Virus record (IMG/VR): IMGVR_UViG_3300042691_008783
Coordinates: 1 to 50,611 of that record
From: a virus
Reading direction: 5' to 3' (one strand)
Length of the DNA: 50,611 bases
The translations under genes were made by a program, and so were the position numbers. The notes under the pieces were generated by a model, which worked only from the letters and a program-made list of their open reading frames with translations, was not told the DNA's origin and did not search any database. Below are positions 1 to 9,897 of the stretch, in pieces. Each line of letters starts with the position of its first letter. Position 1 is the stretch's first letter.

Positions 1-318
1 GGAAGTGCGGCAACACTTAGCTCTCTTACAAAAGGAAAGTATACATTTAAATGGGAGAAGGGTGGTTTAGCTATATACAAAGGTATTGCTAATGATGATC
101 CAGACTTGTTGTCTTTAGAGCCAAACTCAAAGATTGCTACAGTTAAGAGTTTGGAAGATGCAGCTCAGTATTTTTATGGGTATACTGAAGCTAAAGGTAT
201 TGGTGGAGCAATAAGTAAATTTAAGGAAGAGAGAAGTCGCTATAAAGCGAACAATCAAAGTAACAACAGTCAAGCTCCAGCACAAGGAGATGCTTTATTT
301 GCAAAACCAGAACAATAA
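1..318 (+). CDS. C-terminal part of an unidentified phage protein (cut by window edge)
   Basis: The frame is open from the first base of the window, so this is the last 105 codons of a longer gene rather than a small gene starting at the internal TTG near 106. The C-terminus is lysine-rich, then low-complexity (N, Q, S, A), and ends AKPEQ. It sits 18 bases upstream of the giant polyvalent gene on the same strand, so it probably belongs to the late virion operon. No domain is recognisable in the visible part. Confidence 0.75.
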   Translation, partial: GSAATLSSLTKGKYTFKWEKGGLAIYKGIANDDPDLLSLEPNSKIATVKSLEDAAQYFYGYTEAKGIGGAISKFKEERSRYKANNQSNNSQAPAQGDALFAKPEQ

Positions 319-336
319 TATATTCAAACAAAAAGT

Positions 337-3300
337 ATGAACGACAAACTTCAAAAGATTTACGACCTATATAAGAGTTCTGGCATCATAAAGGATACAG
401 ACTTTAATACTTTTGCATCAGCTAATGATGATCAAAAGAAGAAGCTATATGAATTAGGTAAATCAAATGGATTATTTAATACAACGGACTACGGTACGTT
501 CAGTTCTGCATTCGTAAAAAAAAAAGATTCTTCGGAATCTCCTTCTCAATCGGATCCAAAAAAGTCTACATCGGTTACTCCACAACAGGAGAAGCAAAAG
601 CCTTCGGGTTCTTCTTCGATAGAAGACGGGATATATAAATATCCTTTTAAAAAGGATGCTATATATAAAAGAGAAGGTGGAAAATGGTTTATCGATCCAA
701 CTGGTGGGAATAACTTTGTAGAGGTAAAAGACCCGACTGGCGAAAGATACAGTAACTTAAATAAAGATGCTGTAAAAGTAACTAAAGAACCTAAGACTAT
801 AGATCAAAAAATAAAGGACGAAGAAGACTTAAGAGATTTATCAAATAAAGAAGCCGCTGAAATACTAGGTTGGTCAGAGGAAGAATTCAATAAAGCTGCA
901 ACAAGTAATAAGAAAAGCACTATAAAGCCAATCGCGGCTAACATTAATCCAGATGTTATTAAAGGTGATAATGCTATTAATGTTCAAGCAAACAGTTTAG
1001 CAAAAGCAAGAGTTGAATTAGGTTCAGAGGCTACTACAGAAAATATAAACAACAGGGCGAAATATTACGAAAATATAAATGTACAGAGATCACTAAAAAA
1101 CAAGGGATACGATGTTGATATTAATGGTGATATAGATAGTGAGAAAACTCAGATAGCGTTAGATAAGTTAAGTGCAGAAGAGAATTTAAAAACAAAAGAA
1201 GAAATAACTAGGGAATCATTTGTATCAGAAGTAGATAACCTAATAAATGACGACTTATTTAATTCTGGTACTTCTGTAGCTGACCTTAGAAATAATTTTT
1301 CCAAAGATGGATTTATATTTAATGAATTCGGTGGAAATGTAGCTGGTACAGGCAAACTTATAAAAGTAAAATACTCACCTTCATCTGGAGTTGTTACTAG
1401 AGAAGAAACATTTAGACTTGATGATCCAGAGATAAAGAACAAGTTAAAAATGTTCATGTCTCAATCTTATATGAAGCCTTCTGAGAAAAAGTTATTGACT
1501 GGAGGAAATGCAGACGTTTCATTAGATGAGATGGGTAGATTTGAGTACATGTCAGAACTGGTTAATAAGATGGCAGAGAATCCTCAGAAATATGGTAAAA
1601 CATTGATTTCAGAGGATCTGTTTGTTAATCACATGAAAAGTACTTACAACTATCTACGTGACGAGCAGATATCTATATCTCAAAGATACGATCAGCTAAA
1701 GCAAAAGATATCAGTATTTAATCAAAACCCTACAGAAGAAGGGAGAGAAGCTATAAATAACGAGATACACGAATTAAAAGTTAGAGAGCTTAAGTTAACT
1801 GATAAGTACGACAAAGCTAAAGTATCAGAGAAAAATTTCGCTAAAATATCTGCTGCTTACGCTGTTGAGAAATCAAAAACTGGAGGATTGTTTTCAGGTT
1901 TAGCTGCTCAGTTTGGTCAGGGAATAGCTAATATAGGTAAAATGGAGGCTAGCTTAGCTGCAGATATACTTCCTTATATTGTTGATGCTGTAGACCCAAT
2001 AACAAAAGAAAGGTTAAAAGTAGATGGGTACTCTGACGAACAAATAAGAGATTACGCATCTAAAGAAATAAAGGATGGGGTACTTAGAGATCTAAAGAAA
2101 GGAATAACAAATGTAGCGTCATTAGGGCAAGCCACTCAAGAGTATTTAGAGATTGGTGATAGAGGAGTACTTGAAGAGACTTTAGGATTCTTAGCTGAAA
2201 GTATTGGTACAGCTATGAGTGGAGGTGGATCTGGTGCTTTAACTAAGTTGGCTTTCTTTTCTCAAGCATACAATGGGATGTCTGAACAAATGACAGGTCC
2301 TGAGTTTGACGGAATATCTGAACATCAAAAGAAATTAATATCTGTACCTTATGCGTTAGCTATAGGTCAGTTAGAGAGACTAGGATTTAAGTTTACAACT
2401 AGTACGAGTAAAAATCCTGTACTAAACAAACTTATTAGTAATACAATTGCAAAAACATTTACAAGTATACCAAAAGACGCATCAATAAAAACAATAGAAA
2501 GAGCTATATCAAATAATTTAGCAGCTACAATGGTTCAAGCTGGACTTAGAATTTCTGGCGGATCTCTTGTAGAGGGTACAGTGGAAGGGACTCAACAGTT
2601 GACCGAAATAGGGATTAAAAATATAGCTAACGCTATTATAGGTGAAGATGAGCAAGGTTTTAATTTCTTTAAAGATGTTCCAGATTTAACAACTGTTGAT
2701 GGAGTAAAGGATGCACTAAAGCTTGCGTCAGTAGATTTTGCTTACGGAACACTAGGTGGATTCATAATGTCTACTGGCGAAAACGCTGTATCCGCAGTTA
2801 GGAATAAAGGTATTCAGATGAAGGCTCAAAAAGAGTTTTTGTCAATGGCTGCAACTCTAACTGACTCTAAGTTAAGAGCATTACAAGATTTAGATATACA
2901 AAGAAGAGTTTCTGAAGGTGAGATCACTCAAGAACAAGCTAATGAGATAACTGAATCAATGAATAGGGCTACTGAGGTTATAGGTAAAATACCTGATAAG
3001 CTATCAACAAAAGATAAAATAGAATCATTTAATTTATTATTAGAGAGATCTAATTTAGAAAAAGAAATACAAGGTAAAGATGAGTCTCTTTCTGTTGTAC
3101 AAAAAGAAAGAATAAAAGAAATTAATGTAGAACTTCAAAACATAAGTAGAGATGCCGTTCAAGGTCAAGTACCTGTTCAGCCAGAAGCCGAAGTTAGCGA
3201 AGAAGTGGAGGGAGGAAAACCCGAAGCAGAACCTAAAGTCGTTACCGAAGAAGAAAAAATAAACGAACTAGAATCATTGCTAGCAGAAGATGCTAGATCT

Positions 3301-6300
3301 AAGCAAGAGACTGGTACTGGAAACTTAATGCCTGAAGCTAGAACTGAGATACTTAATGAGCTAGAGCAGTTAAAATCCAAAAATACTACAGTAGAGGAAG
3401 AAATAACTCCAGAGTCATACGTAGATGAATTAAACAAGACGATAGAGTCTGACCCAGAAACGTACTGGAGTGTTAGCAAGGTAGATCTTGATACAGCTAA
3501 AAATAGTAAGATAGTAGGTGATTCTGACGGGAAAGGAATCGTCACTCCAGATGGAGATATAAAGGGTGTGTTTAAGGCTTTAAGCTCATCCATTAAAGGT
3601 GTAGCTGATAAAGTATTAGCTGCTGCAGTAAAAGCAGGAGGCATAAAGCTTGATAATTACGACAACTATCTAACAAAAACGTATACCAGAAATGGATTTA
3701 GGGTTGTGTCAAGGACTCCATTTAATGAGGAGTTCGCTCCTGATGGATGGAATAAGGAGAAACATGGCACCCCAGATGTTGTGGCTATGGTTTACGATCC
3801 TGACAACAAACTTGATATAGAAGAAAAGTCGTTTGAAGATTACGATCAAGCAATGAAATATAGAGATAGTTTTGTTGATCAAGCTAGGGAAATATATAAA
3901 ACACAAGAAACAACTGAAGCTGCAGATGTAGATGCTGAGGTAGAAGCTTTAGGAGCATTGATTGACATGTCAACAGATGAAGCGATAGAAGAATCAGTTA
4001 AAGCTAATGTTCCTGCTAAAATACAGAAGGCTGTTAAGAATGCAGCTAAAGCTTTATCTAAGGTAGCTCCTAACGTAAAAATTATTGTACATAACTCAGA
4101 TGAGGAGTACAGAAAGGCAACAAGTGAGGGTAGTAGAAAGGACTCATCTAATGGTGAGTATAATCCAAAGACAAAAACTATCCATATAAACTTGACAAAG
4201 GCTAACATGAGAACTGTAGCTCATGAGGCTTTCCATGCTATACTTTTGGAGCGCGTATCTTCTGATACTGAAGCGGCAAACGTAACTAAAAGAATGCTCG
4301 ATGCCATATCTAAAAAACTTGAGGCTGATAGTGATCTGAAGAAATACCTAGATGATTTCGCATCTAACTACAAAGAGAACATACAGAATGAAGAGAAGCT
4401 GGCAGAGCTTGTAGGAAAGTTAGCAGAAAAATATACATCAAGCCCTGAAACAGTTAAGGATATTATAACTAGATGGTTGAATGTACTTGCATCTAAGTTT
4501 GGACTTGGACCTATTAGTAGTGATGAAACATATAATGTTCTAGAGACTATAGCTAGAAAAGTTGCTACAGGCAAGACAATTAAAGAGAAGGATGTTAGTG
4601 GAATATCGGCTAAGTCAGATAAAGTTTCTGAGATGAATAAAAGATTTCAGGCTGACTTCTCAGACGTTATATCTAAACTTTCTTTTGTGTACGATACCAA
4701 TAGTGATAGATTCAAAAGTCTAGAAAAAGAAGGATACATAACTAAAGATAAGTCATTATCTGATTTCGATGAAAAATACATGTTTATACATCAGCCAGAT
4801 GCAGCGTTCTCAGGATCTATATATAAAGGTGGTGAGATATTAGTAGAAGGAAAAGGTGGTGTATTTTATCCAATAAAGTTCCATGAAGATGGTTACTTCT
4901 GGGCTAGCACATCGACTACAGCTAAAAAAATGGCTGATGACTTAAACAAAGTTCTAGAACAAAATAACGGAACCATATATATGGCTCTAACTTCAGCTCC
5001 ATATGATAAGTTGATGTCAAGCACAACAATGTCTAACGCAATACTTGATTTCTTTTCATCAAAAGCATTTGATAAGAACTTTAAATTAACAGAAGGTCAA
5101 CTTAAGACTGCGTTGATAAAGGCAGCTAAAGATGTCAAGGTAATAAAAAACAAGAATAAGAATGGAGGTATAGTTGAGAAAAACACTGGTCTTGGACTTA
5201 ATGTGTCGTCAGACATGAGTATTAGCGAAGTGAAGTCGGCTATAAAAACTGCATTGAATCCTGATAATAGTTCTTTTGGAGATAGAAAAAATTTCTCAGA
5301 AGAGCTTACAAAATTAATGGCAAATCATATAAATAAGAGTGAGATAGCGATTGACCAATTTGGTAAATTATTCTCTGAAGGTATTCAAAATAAGTACTTC
5401 AAGGGAATAACTAAGACTGGAAAACTGAAGGTGTCAGCTGCAAATATGACTCAAGCGTTGTCAGAAATGTTCACAGAACCTATTTTAAAGGAAGGTGTAG
5501 ATAGAAATAGGGGTGGACAAGTTTATGCGGTATTAGAACTTAATGGTGCAGTTAAACCAGTTGAATCAAATAAGCATGAATCATATCCAATGGCTATTCA
5601 ATCTGATAGCGAGTCTAAAACAAAGCTTCACTTACTGACTGATAGACAAAATTGGTTTGATGTGTTTGAGGACTTCGAAACTAATGACATCGTTTCTGGC
5701 GATAGGCAAATGAAAATATTCCCTACATCAGGCGTTTCTGTTAGAGGACTAAAGGTTAATACGTCTAAAGTATCACCTAGAAAGCAGTTGGATGAATTTA
5801 TATCAAGAAAGCAGCAGAAGTCAGCTAGTTCAATTGTATCTATAGCAAGAAAGAATGGATTCTCGGAAGACGCTATTAGAAAGTATTTAGCTAAGAACGG
5901 TTTCTCTGAAAGCGAGATAAAGAATGCCATGATTGTGAACAACAACATTACGATAGATGAAATATTCGAACGTAGTGAAAAGGCATTGACAGACAAGAAG
6001 AGGTCTCCATCTATTGTTCGTGCTATTAGATTCCTTAGACAAAAAATGCTAGACAGACAGTCTGACATAAAGAGAGTTGTTAAAGGAATAGGATCCAAGG
6101 AGTCAGCTAAGGCTCACGCTATGATTATTACTAAGGCTGGAGCAAAGGGATGGGCTAACTATAGATTCAAGGAAGCGGAAAAGAAAATCTACAAGGGACT
6201 AAATAACGAGGACATAGATAACTTGAATAAGATTATCTATATGAGACGTATGATAGCTATCAATGAGAACAGAGCAAGTCTTGGAATGGAAGCTTATAAG

Positions 6301-8763
6301 GGGATCGATGGATATTCTGAAGCTGAAGCTAAAAGAGATTTAGCTGCACTTGAATCTCAGATTGGAGAAAAGAAGTTCTCTAAGCTTATGGATAGAGCTG
6401 ACAACTACTTTGCTGAGTTTGCTGAAACACTAAAATCATTACGTGACTCTGGAAGAATAACAGAGGAGACATACGAAAGCTTGAAAGATGTTGAGTACTC
6501 ACCAATAGCAACAATCAAGTACATCATTGGAGACAACCTATCTGTAGATGAAATTGACCGTCAGGCTGAGGTTTATGGTATCACTAGAAAAGATATCATG
6601 AAGCTTACAGACAAGAACGAGAACGAGATCATTATGGATTCTAGATGGTTACTTATGATGAACTTAATGTCAGTTACTGGTAGAGCTTGGGAGAACAGAA
6701 TGCTGAACTCATTCTTTGATGCTTACAATTCTGCTACAGTAGAACAGAAGGAAGCAATGAGTGAGTTTATTTTGGGAGGAGGTCCAACAGGAAGAACTGG
6801 ATCAATGAAGGCACCTGCTGGATATAAAGCTATTAGCTTCTATAGGGATGGTGTAGCTCATAACATAATAGTAAGAGCTGACTTCGCTAACCAACTTTTG
6901 GATGTTAAGCATAGAGATAAAGCCTTCGAAACTTTAGGAAAACTTACTGGTGGTAGCATACTTAGGTTCTTCGCTACAGGTGGTAACCCACTATTTATAG
7001 TAGGTAACACTGCGGTGGATTTCCAGAACATACTATTCTTCTCTGATACATATAGCAGCTTCAAACCACTTGGTGCTGTTCAGTTGACGTTTGGAGTTGT
7101 TAAAAACTTCATGTCAAAGGTTATTAACAATGGGACCTATAATAAGATTAACAAGGAATACTTAGAGCATGGTGGAGGTATGGACTTCTTGTCTAACGAT
7201 GGTCTTAAAGCACTAAAGGCAATGAAGCCTGCCAATGTTGTTCTATCTGTACCTCAGAAAATCTTAGTTAACTACGGTAACGTTATGTCGTACTTAGGGG
7301 CTACTTCTGAGGCTGCATTCAGATTATCTGTGTACGAGAAGATGAAATCCAATCTTATCGAAAAGTATAAGAAGGAGAACGGATCAGAACCAACAGGTCA
7401 AGATCTTGATGATATCATGTGGGAAGCTGCAAGAGAGTCTAGAGAAACAATTGACTTCTCTCAAGGTGGAGATTGGGTGAAGAAGGCTGATTTAGTTATG
7501 CCATACCTTAATGCAGCGATGCAAGGATTTAGAAAGCCTATTGACTTTGCCAAAAAGAATCCAGCTGGTTTTGCTGTAAACATGGTTCAGGCTTCAGCTT
7601 TGGCTGGTGGGGTCGCGTACATGTCTTACGCTGCTTTGGCTGCTGCAGTTAGAGAGGATGGTGATGATGAGGATGATGTAAAGAGAAAGATGAAGGAAGC
7701 AATGAAATCTGTATCAGAACACGAGAAGGCTTCGTATCATATTATCTTTACTGGTAACAAGAAGAAAGATAATAATGGTGAGTGGACTTATGAATACTAT
7801 AGAGTAAAGAAGTTACCACTTTTGTCTGTTCTTTCAACACTATCTGAACAAATAGTAGCAGGAGAGGTGTTCGGTGCTAGTTATGATAACGAACTTACTA
7901 GAAAGACGTTGTCCATGTCTGCTCCATTCCTTCCATCTGATATTGCTGGAAGAAATCCATTAGCAGCTGGTTTAATTGCGTATGGAATAAATTATGATAC
8001 ATTTACAGATGATAAGGTATTTAGAGATAATCCTGATAAGCCTATTCGACCATTTGCTGAAGGACGATATGATGATAAAGTTGAGGACATCTATAAGGAG
8101 ATAACAAAGTATACCAAGCATATTGGACTTGAGTCCCCAATAAGAACTAAAGCGTTCTTCGAAAAGATAGTTACGAATCCATCAACGAATCCAACTATCG
8201 CAGTATTTTATGCTGCGGCAAATGGAATAATAGGAGATAAACCTTTTATTGAGTCAATGAAAGAGGTTGGAGGAGATGTAGGAGAAGCAGCTCAAAAGAA
8301 GGTCAAGAGATATACTAACAACAATGTTAAGTCCATCCAATCTGAAAGTGAGGCTGAGGAGTTTAGATTAGATCTAAACACTTACTTGTACGAGAAAGAA
8401 AACAAGATAAGAATGGAGCTGAAAAGGAAGATGGAGAAAGGTGAAGATATAACTCCTAAGTGGATCTTTGATAAGGTGGACTCTGAGTTTAACAGACCAG
8501 AAGATGTTCTGTACAAGAAGTCTCAAAAACTAAAGCACTTAAATTATGTTAAAAGAAGTGACATCGATCCTGAAGTAATATCGATATTGTTTGAATCTAA
8601 TCCAGAGATGCAAGCATACTTAATAAACAAAAGATATGGTGGTGATCTTCAGGAGTCTGAAATAAATGAAATAAGAGAGGCTATATCAAAGACTGATTTA
8701 AAGATATCAGATAAGACAGTAGCTGTATACAATTTAAAGTATAAGAAAAAGGGAGCCGAATAA
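337..8763 (+). CDS. Giant phage polyvalent protein with zincin motif (2808 aa)
   Basis: This very long protein resembles the polyvalent proteins that phages package and inject with their DNA. Residues 1-62 hold two copies of a short unit of the form LY.L.KS.GL...TDf.tF.SA, a common N-terminus in Bacteroidota phages. A low-complexity linker, long helical regions and a Glu-rich linker (about 945-1000) follow. A metallopeptidase motif HEAFH lies at residues 1296-1300, just after a beta-strand region (GEYNPKTKTIHINLT), as in polyvalent-protein zincins. Near 2217 the NPLFIVGNTAVDFQN region resembles the LPD38-type domain, and an Ala-rich hydrophobic stretch lies near 2430. The C-terminal 300 residues are charged and helical. 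It probably enters the host with the genome and may process or protect against host proteins. The zincin assignment is firm; the other domain names are inferred from pattern. Confidence 0.85.
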   Translation: MNDKLQKIYDLYKSSGIIKDTDFNTFASANDDQKKKLYELGKSNGLFNTTDYGTFSSAFVKKKDSSESPSQSDPKKSTSVTPQQEKQKPSGSSSIEDGIYKYPFKKDAIYKREGGKWFIDPTGGNNFVEVKDPTGERYSNLNKDAVKVTKEPKTIDQKIKDEEDLRDLSNKEAAEILGWSEEEFNKAATSNKKSTIKPIAANINPDVIKGDNAINVQANSLAKARVELGSEATTENINNRAKYYENINVQRSLKNKGYDVDINGDIDSEKTQIALDKLSAEENLKTKEEITRESFVSEVDNLINDDLFNSGTSVADLRNNFSKDGFIFNEFGGNVAGTGKLIKVKYSPSSGVVTREETFRLDDPEIKNKLKMFMSQSYMKPSEKKLLTGGNADVSLDEMGRFEYMSELVNKMAENPQKYGKTLISEDLFVNHMKSTYNYLRDEQISISQRYDQLKQKISVFNQNPTEEGREAINNEIHELKVRELKLTDKYDKAKVSEKNFAKISAAYAVEKSKTGGLFSGLAAQFGQGIANIGKMEASLAADILPYIVDAVDPITKERLKVDGYSDEQIRDYASKEIKDGVLRDLKKGITNVASLGQATQEYLEIGDRGVLEETLGFLAESIGTAMSGGGSGALTKLAFFSQAYNGMSEQMTGPEFDGISEHQKKLISVPYALAIGQLERLGFKFTTSTSKNPVLNKLISNTIAKTFTSIPKDASIKTIERAISNNLAATMVQAGLRISGGSLVEGTVEGTQQLTEIGIKNIANAIIGEDEQGFNFFKDVPDLTTVDGVKDALKLASVDFAYGTLGGFIMSTGENAVSAVRNKGIQMKAQKEFLSMAATLTDSKLRALQDLDIQRRVSEGEITQEQANEITESMNRATEVIGKIPDKLSTKDKIESFNLLLERSNLEKEIQGKDESLSVVQKERIKEINVELQNISRDAVQGQVPVQPEAEVSEEVEGGKPEAEPKVVTEEEKINELESLLAEDARSKQETGTGNLMPEARTEILNELEQLKSKNTTVEEEITPESYVDELNKTIESDPETYWSVSKVDLDTAKNSKIVGDSDGKGIVTPDGDIKGVFKALSSSIKGVADKVLAAAVKAGGIKLDNYDNYLTKTYTRNGFRVVSRTPFNEEFAPDGWNKEKHGTPDVVAMVYDPDNKLDIEEKSFEDYDQAMKYRDSFVDQAREIYKTQETTEAADVDAEVEALGALIDMSTDEAIEESVKANVPAKIQKAVKNAAKALSKVAPNVKIIVHNSDEEYRKATSEGSRKDSSNGEYNPKTKTIHINLTKANMRTVAHEAFHAILLERVSSDTEAANVTKRMLDAISKKLEADSDLKKYLDDFASNYKENIQNEEKLAELVGKLAEKYTSSPETVKDIITRWLNVLASKFGLGPISSDETYNVLETIARKVATGKTIKEKDVSGISAKSDKVSEMNKRFQADFSDVISKLSFVYDTNSDRFKSLEKEGYITKDKSLSDFDEKYMFIHQPDAAFSGSIYKGGEILVEGKGGVFYPIKFHEDGYFWASTSTTAKKMADDLNKVLEQNNGTIYMALTSAPYDKLMSSTTMSNAILDFFSSKAFDKNFKLTEGQLKTALIKAAKDVKVIKNKNKNGGIVEKNTGLGLNVSSDMSISEVKSAIKTALNPDNSSFGDRKNFSEELTKLMANHINKSEIAIDQFGKLFSEGIQNKYFKGITKTGKLKVSAANMTQALSEMFTEPILKEGVDRNRGGQVYAVLELNGAVKPVESNKHESYPMAIQSDSESKTKLHLLTDRQNWFDVFEDFETNDIVSGDRQMKIFPTSGVSVRGLKVNTSKVSPRKQLDEFISRKQQKSASSIVSIARKNGFSEDAIRKYLAKNGFSESEIKNAMIVNNNITIDEIFERSEKALTDKKRSPSIVRAIRFLRQKMLDRQSDIKRVVKGIGSKESAKAHAMIITKAGAKGWANYRFKEAEKKIYKGLNNEDIDNLNKIIYMRRMIAINENRASLGMEAYKGIDGYSEAEAKRDLAALESQIGEKKFSKLMDRADNYFAEFAETLKSLRDSGRITEETYESLKDVEYSPIATIKYIIGDNLSVDEIDRQAEVYGITRKDIMKLTDKNENEIIMDSRWLLMMNLMSVTGRAWENRMLNSFFDAYNSATVEQKEAMSEFILGGGPTGRTGSMKAPAGYKAISFYRDGVAHNIIVRADFANQLLDVKHRDKAFETLGKLTGGSILRFFATGGNPLFIVGNTAVDFQNILFFSDTYSSFKPLGAVQLTFGVVKNFMSKVINNGTYNKINKEYLEHGGGMDFLSNDGLKALKAMKPANVVLSVPQKILVNYGNVMSYLGATSEAAFRLSVYEKMKSNLIEKYKKENGSEPTGQDLDDIMWEAARESRETIDFSQGGDWVKKADLVMPYLNAAMQGFRKPIDFAKKNPAGFAVNMVQASALAGGVAYMSYAALAAAVREDGDDEDDVKRKMKEAMKSVSEHEKASYHIIFTGNKKKDNNGEWTYEYYRVKKLPLLSVLSTLSEQIVAGEVFGASYDNELTRKTLSMSAPFLPSDIAGRNPLAAGLIAYGINYDTFTDDKVFRDNPDKPIRPFAEGRYDDKVEDIYKEITKYTKHIGLESPIRTKAFFEKIVTNPSTNPTIAVFYAAANGIIGDKPFIESMKEVGGDVGEAAQKKVKRYTNNNVKSIQSESEAEEFRLDLNTYLYEKENKIRMELKRKMEKGEDITPKWIFDKVDSEFNRPEDVLYKKSQKLKHLNYVKRSDIDPEVISILFESNPEMQAYLINKRYGGDLQESEINEIREAISKTDLKISDKTVAVYNLKYKKKGAE

Positions 8764-8772
8764 GCTCCCTTT
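8748..8772. terminator. Bidirectional intrinsic terminator between convergent blocks
   Basis: A perfect 9-bp stem (AAAGGGAGC / GCTCCCTTT) has a 7-base loop that contains the stop codon of the polyvalent gene. An A-run precedes it and a T-rich stretch follows, so it can work in both directions. The minus-strand gene at 8775 ends directly beside it. Confidence 0.85.
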
Positions 8773-8774
8773 AA

Positions 8775-9197
8775 TTATCTATCACACCGAACTATAGCTT
8801 CGGGGTTGTCTTTTAATGCTTTGAGATATTTCTCGACGAATGGAACGAAGTTTACATAAAGACCCCATCCGTTTGGTGAATCGAACTGCTTAAAGAAATT
8901 AGGTCTTTCTTTTAGCTCAATTAATCCTTTCTCAACGATAGGAATAATGTCTTTAGCTATTACTTCGTTACTGTCTTCATATTCCCACTCAGCCTTGTGG
9001 TCATTCTCAGGGATATCATAACCTTCCTTCAATCTATGTGGTCGCCATAACGCCTCGTATATTCCAGCTGCATCAGCCATTTTATTTAGGTTGTGCGTTA
9101 TATTGCAATCAAACACTGTATCGTACTCTACCTCAAAGGTTTTCAAGTTGTCATAGCTGACGTGCTTCTTTGTTGCTAATCTTATGTCTAAGCTCAT
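8775..9197 (-). CDS. Conserved phage hypothetical protein (140 aa)
   Basis: Soluble, mixed alpha/beta protein opening MSLDIRLATKK, with IYEALWRPHRL and NGWGLYVNFVPFVEKYL segments; no catalytic motif is visible. It resembles a hypothetical family often seen in Bacteroidota phages and prophages. It is the last gene of the leftward operon. Its ATG overlaps the stop of the 41-aa gene upstream (ATGA), suggesting coupled translation. Confidence 0.8.
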   Translation of the reverse strand: MSLDIRLATKKHVSYDNLKTFEVEYDTVFDCNITHNLNKMADAAGIYEALWRPHRLKEGYDIPENDHKAEWEYEDSNEVIAKDIIPIVEKGLIELKERPNFFKQFDSPNGWGLYVNFVPFVEKYLKALKDNPEAIVRCDR

Positions 9198-9319
9198 TCT
9201 TCAGGATTTAATCGTTCAAAACTTGTATCACGTAGCCACAAGTAGCTCCACCAGTCTTTCTTTCTTTTATCTAGTCGGTTAAGGTAGTGGTAAGGTGGTA
9301 GTTGTCTGCTTCGGTTCAT
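9194..9319 (-). CDS. Small basic hypothetical protein (41 aa)
   Basis: A short gene found by reading the gap between its neighbours. It begins MNRSRQLPPYHYLNRLDKRK, continues with a Trp-rich stretch (KDWWSYLWLRD) and ends NPEE. Its start overlaps the stop of the 9316 gene as ATGA, and its own stop overlaps the start of the next gene as ATGA. That double coupling is the main evidence that it is real. Function unknown. Confidence 0.7.
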   Translation of the reverse strand: MNRSRQLPPYHYLNRLDKRKKDWWSYLWLRDTSFERLNPEE

Positions 9320-9534
9320 AGTGCTTCGATTTCTTGTTTAACTTGTTGCCAGTAATGTTTTTTATCCATGTACTCTGTTTCATCTCCATCAATAGACATA
9401 AGAATTACGCTTGGTTGTGATTCTATTATCTCATCAACTGCGATGAGTGCGCATTTTTTAGCATTAAAAATAGTGTCTTTATTATTCTTCTTGAATTTAT
9501 CAAACAGCTCTCTAGCTTTCTGTTTTGGTTCCAT
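9316..9534 (-). CDS. Phage hypothetical protein, KARELFDKF family (72 aa)
   Basis: Helical protein with KARELFDKFKK near the N-terminus, a central ALIAVDEII helix and a C-terminal YWQQVKQEIEAL helix. I chose the ATG at 9534 over an in-frame TTG three codons upstream. The same pattern (KAEEL..., VLIDQIL, FWEEVITEI) occurs in the gene at 20131-20376, so the two look like paralogues. The family is widespread in Bacteroidota phages with no known role. Confidence 0.75.
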   Translation of the reverse strand: MEPKQKARELFDKFKKNNKDTIFNAKKCALIAVDEIIESQPSVILMSIDGDETEYMDKKHYWQQVKQEIEAL

Positions 9535-9536
9535 AT

Positions 9537-9896
9537 CTACCAAGAATAAAGTTCTTTCTTTATGTGTACTGGGTTGTACTTACGTCTGACGTAATCAGTG
9601 ATGATATCAAAGTCATCTTCGTCAACGTAGTAACCTGCTTTAATTTTAACGTCAGCTACCTGACCAACCCTAGTCTCACTCCAAGGTTGTGATCTACCGT
9701 CGCCACCAAGTATGTGTTCGTACTTTTCTTCCTTTATGCTTACATCAATAAATCTATCGATGCCGTTATAAAGGTCGTTAGCTGTGACTTCAACTAACGA
9801 CTTAAGTTTTGATAGCTGTTCTTTATATATTTCAAGCCATTCTTTATAGAATACTACTTGGCTTTCAATACGTTTTACTTGCTCTTCTAGACTCAT
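9537..9896 (-). CDS. Hypothetical coiled-coil protein (119 aa)
   Basis: The N-terminal half is a predicted coiled coil (EEQVKRIESQVVFYKEWLEIYKEQ region). The C-terminal half is acidic to mixed and ends in a basic segment (YVRRKYNPVHIKKELYSW). It lies one base from the metallophosphoesterase gene in a tightly packed operon. No recognised domain. Confidence 0.7.
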   Translation of the reverse strand: MSLEEQVKRIESQVVFYKEWLEIYKEQLSKLKSLVEVTANDLYNGIDRFIDVSIKEEKYEHILGGDGRSQPWSETRVGQVADVKIKAGYYVDEDDFDIITDYVRRKYNPVHIKKELYSW

Positions 9897-9897
9897 A

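Noticed and set aside
3177-6098. Several 100-156 codon frames antisense to the polyvalent gene
   Set aside because: They are Ser/Leu-rich shadow frames of a long, well-behaved gene, without plausible starts or spacing.
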